Assembly: GCF_022809095.1 (NCBI RefSeq)
Contig: NZ_JALAZE010000001.1
Location: 682,001 to 746,000 of the forward strand
DNA: 64,000 nucleotides
Direction: 5' to 3'
Origin: Bacillus kexueae
Lineage (GTDB): Bacteria; Bacillota; Bacilli; Bacillales; Aeribacillaceae
The position numbers and the translations under genes are program-made. Positions 18,771 through 26,504 of the stretch are shown piece by piece. The first letter of the stretch is position 1. Every line of letters begins with the position of its first letter. The notes below the pieces were generated by a model that was given only the letters and a program-made list of their open reading frames with translations, did no database searches and had not been told where the DNA came from.

Positions 18771-21700
18771 ATGAGTAAACTGAAGGAACAATTGCAGAAA
18801 AAAATTCTCGTCATGGACGGGGCTATGGGAACGATGATTCAAGATGCCCAGCTCACGGAAGACGACTTTGGGGGCGAACAATACGAAGGGTGTAATGAAT
18901 ACTTAAATATCACCCGGCCCGATGTCATTGAAAATATTCATCTCGCCTATTTAAAAGCGGGAGCCGATATTATTGAAACGAATACTTTCGGTGCTACACG
19001 GCTCGTTCTCGATGATTATGACCTCGGTCACCTCGCATTTGAAATTAATCAAAAAGCGGCGGAAATCGCTAAAAAAGCAGTTGAAGCCAGTTCCACAGAT
19101 GAGTGGCCACGATTTGTCGCTGGGGCAATGGGACCGACAACGAAAACGTTATCCGTGACAGGTGGCACAACATTTGACGAACTCGTTTCATGCTATGAAG
19201 AGCAAGCAAAAGGTTTGTTAGCTGGTGGTGTAGACATTCTTCTCCTTGAAACGTGTCAAGATATGTTAAACGTTAAAGCGGGGTTCGTCGGTATATCAAA
19301 GGCATTTGAAGCCTGTCAACGTCGGGTCCCTCTCATGCTATCGGGCACTATTGAGCCGATGGGGACAACGCTCGCTGGGCAAGATATCGAAGCGTTTTAC
19401 ATTTCCGCCGAACATATGGATCTCCTCTCTATCGGGTTAAACTGCGCGACTGGTCCTGAATTTATGACCGACCACCTGCGAACCCTTTCGAATTTAGCCA
19501 AGACGGCGATTAGCTGTTATCCAAACGCTGGATTACCAGATGAGGAAGGTCATTATCATGAATCTCCTCAATCACTCGCACAAAAAATGAAGGAATTTGC
19601 CGAAAAAGGATGGCTCAATATTATTGGCGGATGCTGCGGCACGACACCCGCTCATATTGAAGCAATCGCAAAAGCAATTCAGCACATCCCTCCTCGCGTT
19701 GTCAAACAAAAAGAGGAAAAGCATCAAGTATCAGGAATCGAATCACTCATTTACGACGATTCGATGCGACCGTTATTTGTCGGAGAGCGAACAAACGTCA
19801 TCGGTTCGCGAAAATTCAAGGAGCTCATTGCAAACGGGGCGTACGAAGAAGCATCTGAAATCGCCCGCGCCCAAGTAAAAAGCGGTGCGCACGTCATAGA
19901 CATTTGCTTAGCTGACCCGGACCGGGATGAAATTCAAGATATGGAAAATTTCATTCAAGAAGTCATTAAAAAGGTCAAAGCCCCGCTCGTCATTGACTCA
20001 ACGGACGTAAACGTCATGGAGCGAGCCCTTAAATACTCGCAAGGAAAGGCGATTTTAAACTCCATCAACTTAGAAGACGGGCTCGAAAGATTCGAAGAAG
20101 TCATTCCGCTTATGAAAAAATACGGTGCCGCCGTTGTCGTAGGAACAATCGACGAAACAGGAATGGCGGTGACGAAAGAACGGAAACTTGAGATTGCGAA
20201 ACGCTCGTATGAAATATTAGTCAACGAACACGGCATTTCACCTACCGATATTATTTTTGACCCACTCGTTTTTCCAGTTGGTACAGGAGACGAGCAATAT
20301 ATCGGTTCAGCAGCTGAAACGGTGGAAGGCATACGACTCATTAAAGAAGCACTCCCTGACTGTTTAACAATCTTAGGGATTAGTAACGTCTCTTTCGGTC
20401 TTCCACCTGTTGGTCGTGAAATCTTAAACGCGGTATTCTTATACCATTGCACACAGGCCGGTTTAGATTATGCTATTGTCAACACGGAAAAATTAGAGCG
20501 ATACGCATCTATACCCGAGGAAGAAATCTTGTTAGCTGAAAAGCTTTTATTCGAAACGACGGACGAAACACTCGCGACATTCACGAACTTTTACCGCAAC
20601 AAAAAGAAAGAAGAAAAAAAGCCATTACAAAATGCGACACTAGAAGAGCGTTTAAGTCAATATGTAATTGACGGAACAAAGCAAGGACTAGTCGAAGATT
20701 TAACGATCGCGTTAGAGAAGTATACCAATCCGCTCGATATTATAAACGGTCCTTTAATGGATGGAATGGCGAAAGTTGGTGAGCTGTTTAACGATAACCA
20801 ACTCATCGTTGCAGAAGTATTACAAAGTGCCGAAGTGATGAAGGCGGCTGTTTCCTTCCTGGAGCCTTATATGGAAAAGAAAGAAGATAGCGGAAAAGGA
20901 AAAGTCATTTTAGCAACCGTAAAAGGCGACGTTCATGACATCGGGAAAAATTTAGTGGACATTATTTTATCGAATAACGGTTTCAAAGTGATTGACTTAG
21001 GAATTAAAGTAACCGCGCAAGAATTAATTCAAGCTGTCCAAAAAGAAAAGCCCGATATCGTTGGACTTTCAGGCCTTCTCGTGAAATCGGCCCAACAGAT
21101 GGTTTTGACAGCCCAAGATATGAAGTCGGCCAATATTTCGGTTCCGATTTTAGTCGGAGGAGCAGCTTTATCACGCAAATTTACCGACCGAAAAATTTCA
21201 CCGGAATACGACGGCCCCGTCCTTTATGCAAAAGATGCGATGAACGGACTCGATCTTGCCAATCAGTTGCGAACGAACTTACAAACGTTTCTCCTTGAAA
21301 AGAAAACGAAACAAATTAATCAAGAAGAAAGCAAAACCGAGCAAGCCAAGCCTGTGCTAACGGCAACATCATCCGTTTCACCAGCACCTGTTTTTACACC
21401 TCAAGATTTACAGCCGCACTTAATGCGTGATATCGACGTGAAGCATATTTTACCGTACGTCAACTGGCAAATGCTCTTTGGTCATCATCTCGGTTTAAAA
21501 GGAAACGTCGCTTCACTCATCGCACGAAACGACGACAAAGCATTAACATTAAAAGCTGAAATTGATGAATTAATAGAACTTGGGAAAAATGAGCACTGGT
21601 TCGAGCCGGCCATCTTATATCAATTTTTCCCAGCTTACAAGGAAGGGAATTCCGTTCATATTTTAAAAGACTCAGAAGGTAAAGAGATTATCGAAACGTT

Positions 21701-22190
21701 CACCTTCCCGCGCCAACAAAAAGCTCCACACCTTTGCATTGCCGATTACGTTGGCGAACCAACCGAGGCAAAGCCTCATGATTACATCGCGTTATTTACC
21801 GTTACGGCAGGAAAAAACATTCGTCAAGTCGCTCAAAAAATGAAAGAAGACGGACAATTTTTCAGAAGTCATGCAATCCAAGCTTTAGCGCTTGAATTAG
21901 CGGAAGGACTGGCTGAGCGCACGCATCAATTAATTCGAGATCGCTGGGGCTTTCCAGACTCCCCAGATTTTTCAATGAAAGACCGATTCCAGGCGAAATA
22001 TCAAGGACAGCGCTTCTCCTTCGGGTATCCGGCTTGCCCGGACCTTGAAGACCAAGAAAAACTGTTTAAACTCCTAAAACCAGAACAAATTGGCATTACA
22101 TTAACTGATGGCTATATGATGGAACCAGAAGCATCCGTCTCCGCCTTCGTCGTCTCTCATCCTGAAGCGAGATACTTTAACGTATTATAA
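18771..22190 (+). CDS. metH: Cobalamin-dependent methionine synthase MetH
   Basis: An 1139-residue, four-module cytoplasmic enzyme that transfers methyl from methyl-THF to homocysteine. Homocysteine domain 1-~300 ([15 protein letters not shown] zinc ligands); pterin domain ~325-600 (NVIGSRKF, IDSTDVNV); B12 cap and Rossmann domains ~620-850 with lower-axial His722 in GDVHDIGKNLVD; SAM-dependent reactivation domain ~900-1139 with RWGFPDSPDFS and GYPACPDLED. A Glu/Ser/Pro-rich linker sits near 850-880. It follows yitJ in one operon. B. subtilis lacks metH, so this organism needs cobalamin or imports it. Confidence 0.97.
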   Translation: MSKLKEQLQKKILVMDGAMGTMIQDAQLTEDDFGGEQYEGCNEYLNITRPDVIENIHLAYLKAGADIIETNTFGATRLVLDDYDLGHLAFEINQKAAEIAKKAVEASSTDEWPRFVAGAMGPTTKTLSVTGGTTFDELVSCYEEQAKGLLAGGVDILLLETCQDMLNVKAGFVGISKAFEACQRRVPLMLSGTIEPMGTTLAGQDIEAFYISAEHMDLLSIGLNCATGPEFMTDHLRTLSNLAKTAISCYPNAGLPDEEGHYHESPQSLAQKMKEFAEKGWLNIIGGCCGTTPAHIEAIAKAIQHIPPRVVKQKEEKHQVSGIESLIYDDSMRPLFVGERTNVIGSRKFKELIANGAYEEASEIARAQVKSGAHVIDICLADPDRDEIQDMENFIQEVIKKVKAPLVIDSTDVNVMERALKYSQGKAILNSINLEDGLERFEEVIPLMKKYGAAVVVGTIDETGMAVTKERKLEIAKRSYEILVNEHGISPTDIIFDPLVFPVGTGDEQYIGSAAETVEGIRLIKEALPDCLTILGISNVSFGLPPVGREILNAVFLYHCTQAGLDYAIVNTEKLERYASIPEEEILLAEKLLFETTDETLATFTNFYRNKKKEEKKPLQNATLEERLSQYVIDGTKQGLVEDLTIALEKYTNPLDIINGPLMDGMAKVGELFNDNQLIVAEVLQSAEVMKAAVSFLEPYMEKKEDSGKGKVILATVKGDVHDIGKNLVDIILSNNGFKVIDLGIKVTAQELIQAVQKEKPDIVGLSGLLVKSAQQMVLTAQDMKSANISVPILVGGAALSRKFTDRKISPEYDGPVLYAKDAMNGLDLANQLRTNLQTFLLEKKTKQINQEESKTEQAKPVLTATSSVSPAPVFTPQDLQPHLMRDIDVKHILPYVNWQMLFGHHLGLKGNVASLIARNDDKALTLKAEIDELIELGKNEHWFEPAILYQFFPAYKEGNSVHILKDSEGKEIIETFTFPRQQKAPHLCIADYVGEPTEAKPHDYIALFTVTAGKNIRQVAQKMKEDGQFFRSHAIQALALELAEGLAERTHQLIRDRWGFPDSPDFSMKDRFQAKYQGQRFSFGYPACPDLEDQEKLFKLLKPEQIGITLTDGYMMEPEASVSAFVVSHPEARYFNVL

Positions 22191-22219
22191 GGGGCTGTTT
22201 AACTGACAGTCCCTTTCTT
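22189..22219 (+). terminator. Terminator of the yitJ-metH operon
   Basis: GGGGCTGT (22191-22198) pairs with ACAGTCCC (22206-22213), one G-T pair, then TTTCTTT. It overlaps the metH stop codon by a base or two. Confidence 0.75.
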
Positions 22220-22324
22220 TGTTATCCACATGCTAGCCCCATCTCCTTCATTTACTTCAAAAAAATCGCCCATTAAAGTACAATAAATGGAAACAAAACT
22301 ATATTTAAACAGCTGGAGGGAAGG

Positions 22325-22546
22325 ATGAAGAAAGCCAAAAGAACGTTGCGAATTTTATACATCATCCCTAATGTCCTTATGTATATATCATTTCTAGGCG
22401 CAAGTTTATTTGTCTTCCTCAATGCGAAAGGGATTGCAGAAATCAATCGGCTTATGATTTGGATTGTGATGCTCCTACTTGTTTTGATCGTGTCTGTTCT
22501 CCAAAGTTACCACATCTATACATTGATTAAAAAAGGTGAACTATAA
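22325..22546 (+). CDS. Small two-helix membrane protein, unknown
   Basis: 73 residues with a basic N-terminus and two hydrophobic helices (about 11-33 and 43-62), ending in a short charged tail. The ATG at 22325 follows GGAGGGAAGG. No family recognised. It is followed 67 bp later by a lipoprotein gene on the same strand, so the two could share a transcript. Confidence 0.65.
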   Translation: MKKAKRTLRILYIIPNVLMYISFLGASLFVFLNAKGIAEINRLMIWIVMLLLVLIVSVLQSYHIYTLIKKGEL

Positions 22547-22613
22547 CAGAATTTCGCGCTCAACAGATAGGAAATGACTGCACTGTATGTTTTACGAATG
22601 GAGCTGTATATCG

Positions 22614-23156
22614 ATGAAAAAAAGATTGTTGGTCATGATGGTTTCATTTCTGTTATATGGTTGTACGTATCCAACTTTAGACAAAGCTATCGAAAAAAGC
22701 ATCCCCTATGACGTTCATGACGTTGTCCTTATAGAAGAAGTGGGCGCTACTTCGATTGTCTTATATGAAACAAATGCTAATAAGGATAATTTCCCTCAAA
22801 TTGACGAACCCGTCATTGCACTTGCCATATTTAAGGGGAGTGACCAAGACGGTTGGAAAAACGTAGGTCCCAATGGCTGGACACATAATGATAGCGATTC
22901 GTTTACCATGTATCAAGAGTTCTATTATGAGCGGGATGCACAAGGTGAAGTAACCGAATATATTCCGATTTACTACGGCAAATTGAACAACCCAAATATC
23001 ACTCAAATCATCACAATAGATGAAGATGGACATGAAAAAGAAGCCGTTCTTTCGGAAGGATCTGGTGGTCGATATTATGTAGCTTTCTGGGATTTTACGG
23101 GCTTGAAGGGCATTTCAAAAGATGGAGAAATCATTGATCAAATGAAATGGGAATAG
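22614..23156 (+). CDS. Putative lipoprotein of unknown function
   Basis: 180 residues from ATG 22614, chosen because GGAGCTG lies 8 bp upstream and the signal peptide begins here (MKKRLLVMMVSFLLYGC). The lipobox LYGC gives an N-terminal lipidated cysteine near residue 17. The mature part is acidic, with a Tyr/Trp-rich central stretch and no recognised domain. A surface role is inferred from the signal only. Confidence 0.72.
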   Translation: MKKRLLVMMVSFLLYGCTYPTLDKAIEKSIPYDVHDVVLIEEVGATSIVLYETNANKDNFPQIDEPVIALAIFKGSDQDGWKNVGPNGWTHNDSDSFTMYQEFYYERDAQGEVTEYIPIYYGKLNNPNITQIITIDEDGHEKEAVLSEGSGGRYYVAFWDFTGLKGISKDGEIIDQMKWE

Positions 23157-23240
23157 GTATGTCTTTCTTTTCGCGTTATACGAATTGATTTTTTTCTCAT
23201 ACTAAACAAGAATTCGTGTAACCGAAAGGAGTCAATACCC

Positions 23241-23318
23241 ATGTCGAATGATCAAAATTTCAACCGACCCGTCCTCCCCAGCATCAATCAACTCAACCCG
23301 GAATCGAAAGCAAAATGA
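23241..23318 (+). other. Out-of-frame N-terminus/leader of the SDR gene
   Basis: A 25-codon frame opens at an ATG with a good ribosome site (AAAGGAG at 23225-23231). It ends at TGA 23316-23318, overlapping the ATG of the main dehydrogenase frame (ATGA). After the first seven codons, the -1 frame reads QPTRPPQHQSTQPGIESK, the normal N-terminal extension of stress-type SDRs. So either a 1-nt deletion broke the gene near 23258, or a -1 frameshift joins the frames. The shift point A_AAT_TTC (23255-23261) has the X_XXY_YYZ slippery form. Confidence 0.7.
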
Positions 23319-24109
23319 ACCCGCGCCCGGTCTTTCACGACCCCAGCTACGTCGGAAGCGGTAAACTAAAAGGAAAAGTAGCTATCATAACTGGTGGGGA
23401 TAGTGGAATTGGACGGGCTGTTGCTGTTCGCTTTGCCCAAGAAGGTGCGTCCGTCACCATTAGCTATTTGAATGAACAAACCGATGCTTTTGAAACGAAG
23501 GAAATCGTGGAATCGTACGGGGCAAGATGCCTGTTAATCTCAGGGGATATAAGAGATGAAACAGTATGCCAATCCATCGTCCAACAAACAACGGAGCAAT
23601 TAGGCGGTTTAGATATTTTAATCAACAATGTAGCTGAACAACATCCGCAAAAAGGAATTGAACAAATCTCAAAGGATCAACTATATCGTACGTTTGAAAC
23701 GAATGTGTTTTCCTTTTTTTATTTAACAAAAGCCGCATTACCGTACTTAAAGAGAGGGAGCTCAATCATTAATACGACGTCGGTCACTGCGTATGAAGGC
23801 AATGAGCAGCTCATCGATTATTCAGCAACGAAAGGAGCCATCACAACCTTCACCCGCTCCCTTTCTAAATCGCTTGTCGGAAAAGGGATACGTGTCAACA
23901 ATGTGGCACCCGGACCGATTTGGACGCCGCTCATCCCTGCATCCTTTGATGAACAAAAAGTGGCGACATTCGGCGCCAACACCCCGATGAAACGACCAGG
24001 GGAACCACTTGAGCTAGCTTCTGCTTACGTCTTTTTGGCAAGTGAAGAATCCTCCTACATGACTGGTCAAACCATTCATATTAACGGCGGTGTGAGTGTG
24101 AGTAGTTAA
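23315..24109 (+). CDS. Short-chain dehydrogenase/reductase (general-stress type, YhdF/YdaD-like), N-terminus frameshifted
   Basis: 264 residues from the ATG at 23315. Classical SDR: Rossmann motif TGGDSGIGR (about 28-36), NNVAEQHPQ, the catalytic Ser in NTTSVTAYEG, YSATKGA with Tyr and Lys, and the C-terminal YMTGQTIHINGG. It oxidises or reduces an unknown alcohol or carbonyl with NAD(P). Family members normally carry about 25 more N-terminal residues (ending GIESKMNPRPVF). Those are encoded upstream in another frame. The catalytic domain is complete, so a functional enzyme could be made by re-initiation at ATGA or by frameshifting. Confidence 0.88.
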   Translation: MNPRPVFHDPSYVGSGKLKGKVAIITGGDSGIGRAVAVRFAQEGASVTISYLNEQTDAFETKEIVESYGARCLLISGDIRDETVCQSIVQQTTEQLGGLDILINNVAEQHPQKGIEQISKDQLYRTFETNVFSFFYLTKAALPYLKRGSSIINTTSVTAYEGNEQLIDYSATKGAITTFTRSLSKSLVGKGIRVNNVAPGPIWTPLIPASFDEQKVATFGANTPMKRPGEPLELASAYVFLASEESSYMTGQTIHINGGVSVSS

Positions 24110-24219
24110 TGGAAATTTATGAATAAATCCAATGGAGAGAAGAAAAGGAACTCATTTTTCTTCACGAAAGGTCGCTGTTGGACGGGCTTAGACCTCCCCC
24201 TCCAACATGTACTTTACGT

Positions 24220-24376
24220 AAGCGCCCGCCTATCGGCGAAGGGCGCTAGAGGACCTGTGATTCCGTCGCCACAGCAGGGCCGAAGCGACCCGAGCTGATG
24301 GCGCTTGGAGCTAGACACCAAAAAAACGGTAAAGAGAATACTTTAACACTTTATTGAACTTAAACTTTCTGTAACA
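24220..24376 (+). repeat. Terminator-associated dispersed repeat, copy 4
   Basis: About 157 bp with left hairpin GCGCCCGCCTATCGGCGAAG and the usual tail ending CTGTAACA. It is immediately followed by an IS-derived inverted-repeat segment rather than a gene terminator. Confidence 0.9.
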
Positions 24377-24385
24377 AAAAAAAGA

Positions 24386-24666
24386 AGGGGCTGTCCAAAA
24401 AGTACAGCCCCTTTTAGTCGTATATGAAATTCGGTTGATTTCATTTCGGTGACGCACGCTTTCCGTACTTGCACAGGACGTGGCCGCTATTAGCAGAGGT
24501 TCATTCAATTATCGCCTCCTCCACCCACAAGTTCGTCTGTGGGGTCTTCGGCTCGTGCTGTACCCGCATGACTCGCCGTCACCTTTCTTTCGTTCAAAAC
24601 CTATTGGAGAAATGCTCGCTACTTTTCTCCCCACATTCGATTTAAGGGACTTAGAAGACAGCCCCC
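24386..24666. mobile_element. IS-derived miniature element (non-autonomous remnant)
   Basis: About 280 bp without a protein gene, ending in imperfect inverted repeats. The left end is GGGGCTGTCCAAAAAGT; the right end, read on the minus strand, is GGGGGCTGTCTTCTAAGT. The interior holds CTTTCCGTACTTGCAC and GGTCTTCGGCTCGTGCTGT-like stretches typical of common Bacillaceae intergenic repeats. The GGGGCTGTC ends recall IS1182/IS4-like insertion sequences. The right end touches the stop codon of the next leftward gene. The left end alone also forms a hairpin (GGGGCTGT / ACAGCCCC) that can act as a terminator. Confidence 0.55.
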
Positions 24667-24667
24667 A

Positions 24668-24871
24668 TTATTTTTCACACGAAAAGGAATAGCTATTGGT
24701 AATCGAATGATGTATTTCCAATTGAACCGTTCCTCCTCGCTCCAAGCATTGAGTAGTTAAATTTCGTAACTCATTCGTATGAAAAAATCTACTTGACCCA
24801 ATTAATAATAAAACAATCACAATGAACGCAGAAGAAATACTTAAAGCCCCACTCATTTTCCGACCTTTCAT
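24668..24871 (-). CDS. Short single-helix membrane protein, unknown
   Basis: 67 residues from ATG 24871, which is preceded by GGGAGGGGGAG. One N-terminal membrane helix (about 10-27, ISSAFIVIVLLLIG) is followed by a polar tail with two cysteines (TTQCLERGG and SFSCEK). It lies 75 bp downstream of the GH13 gene on the same strand. No family recognised. Its stop codon abuts the IS-derived segment, so the original 3' end may have been altered by insertion. Confidence 0.55.
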   Translation of the reverse strand: MKGRKMSGALSISSAFIVIVLLLIGSSRFFHTNELRNLTTQCLERGGTVQLEIHHSITNSYSFSCEK

Positions 24872-24945
24872 TCTCCCCCTCCCTCTTATATACTTACTGT
24901 TTGTAGTTTTTGCTAGATAAAAAAACGCATTTTTTCTATAGGAAC

Positions 24946-26355
24946 TCAACTCTTCTTTCGATTGGCCAAACGTAAAAACACAATAAACAAGAGTGGAATA
25001 ATTAAGAAGACGCTGACGAATAAATAATTGATTCCCTTTTCGTCTGATACAACGAAGAACTCAGCTGACTCACGTTCGACAACCAATGTGTACCCCTCGT
25101 CGTCTCCACGAATGACTCCTCCAACCATTTGTCCATGTAGTTCATTTCCTTCTGAAAGCATGTCGTAGGAAAGGGTCACTTTTTGAGTATTCGTAGTATT
25201 GTTTATCGCCACAAGTACATCCTCATCTTCTAAGCTCCGTTTAAAGACGAGGACTCCATCTTTTTCATATAGAGCTTCATAGCTTCCATGTTGAAGAGCT
25301 GGGAATGATTTTCGAAGGTTTGCCAAATCTTTTATATAGTCCACAATTTCTGTACTCGTTCGAAACGACATGACGCGATCGTTAAGAGCCCCTTCTCCTC
25401 CATCTAACGCCACTTCCGAACCATAGACGACGAATGGAATGGACGGTGATGCATACATATACGCAAGCGCTAACATACTTCTTGTCACTGGGAATTGCTT
25501 TTGTTCAAAAGCGGTGCGGGTAAACCTTTTCGTACCTGCATCATCCATTGAGGCAATTACACGAACATCCTTATTAAACGCTTCATCTACTCCTTTTAAT
25601 GACATGTTAACGGTCGAAAAAGCACCGGTAATTTCCTTTCGTACATTCTCGTCCATAAACGCATCAAAGGAAAGTGTCTCGTACTGATCTAGGTCAACAT
25701 CCGACACATTAGCGATGAGAAAGCTATCCTTCTTTTGACTTTTCAACTCTTTTATGACCCTTTCCCAAAAAGCATAGGGTGCCTCCTCCACTTGTAAAAA
25801 ACGAAACCCGTCAATATTCCCATCGTTCATCCAATTCGTTAATACATTTATCACATAATCTTGCACTTCTTCATTCGACAAGTTCAAAGTACTTCCGCTA
25901 TCCACTAACCATTCTTTTTTCTCCGCATCATTTCGCCACTCATGGCCCTCGCTCACCTTTCCATGGAAATCAACGATGACTTTCATTCCTCGCTGATGAG
26001 CAGCGTCTGTTAGCTCATTCAATTCTTCCATCGTTCCCCAATGTTCGTCAAGCTGTTCAAAATTGACGATAGCCTGTCCATCGTAATGATCGCTTTCCAT
26101 TACTGGGGATAAGGCGACGACCGTAAAGCCCATGTCCTGTATGTAATCCAGTTTATCCGTAACGCCTGCTAAATCCCCTCCTTGATACGTATTAAGGTCT
26201 GCTAAATTTTTCTCGCCATCGTTACTTAAATTGACGTTGTTAAATCGGTCAATTATCACATAATAAATCGATTCGTTGTCTTCGTAGCCATCCACCGCTT
26301 GTGTCCATAAGAAAAGCAGCGGAAAGAGCCATACCACAATTTTTCGCTTCACCAT
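24946..26355 (-). CDS. Secreted, membrane-anchored GH13 protein lacking catalytic residues (pseudo-amylase)
   Basis: 469 residues: signal peptide (1-~23), GH13 barrel with C-domain (~25-430), then a C-terminal membrane helix (~441-462) and a basic tail. The layout matches the membrane-anchored alpha-amylases of related thermophilic Bacillaceae. Key residues are changed: region II reads GFRFLQVEE, with Leu187 where the nucleophilic Asp should be; region III reads LIANVS, with Asn216 for the acid/base Glu; region I DFHGKV lacks the Asn-His. Only Asp272 (region IV, SMDD) and Arg185 remain. The frame is otherwise intact with no stops. Catalysis by the usual mechanism is not expected; a glycan-binding or sensory role is possible. 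Divergent from an intact GH13 gene. Confidence 0.85.
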   Translation of the reverse strand: MVKRKIVVWLFPLLFLWTQAVDGYEDNESIYYVIIDRFNNVNLSNDGEKNLADLNTYQGGDLAGVTDKLDYIQDMGFTVVALSPVMESDHYDGQAIVNFEQLDEHWGTMEELNELTDAAHQRGMKVIVDFHGKVSEGHEWRNDAEKKEWLVDSGSTLNLSNEEVQDYVINVLTNWMNDGNIDGFRFLQVEEAPYAFWERVIKELKSQKKDSFLIANVSDVDLDQYETLSFDAFMDENVRKEITGAFSTVNMSLKGVDEAFNKDVRVIASMDDAGTKRFTRTAFEQKQFPVTRSMLALAYMYASPSIPFVVYGSEVALDGGEGALNDRVMSFRTSTEIVDYIKDLANLRKSFPALQHGSYEALYEKDGVLVFKRSLEDEDVLVAINNTTNTQKVTLSYDMLSEGNELHGQMVGGVIRGDDEGYTLVVERESAEFFVVSDEKGINYLFVSVFLIIPLLFIVFLRLANRKKS

Positions 26356-26504
26356 TCTTCCCCCTACGTTCTAGTTGTCCCCCTTAAGGTGAGGTGTTTT
26401 AACCAGTAATCGTCTTTACCATACCTTTTTTCTCCATATACGTCAATTTCATGTTTCATTTTGGGCATCGTATAAATAGAAGGTTTATAAAAGGAGAGAC
26501 CAAT

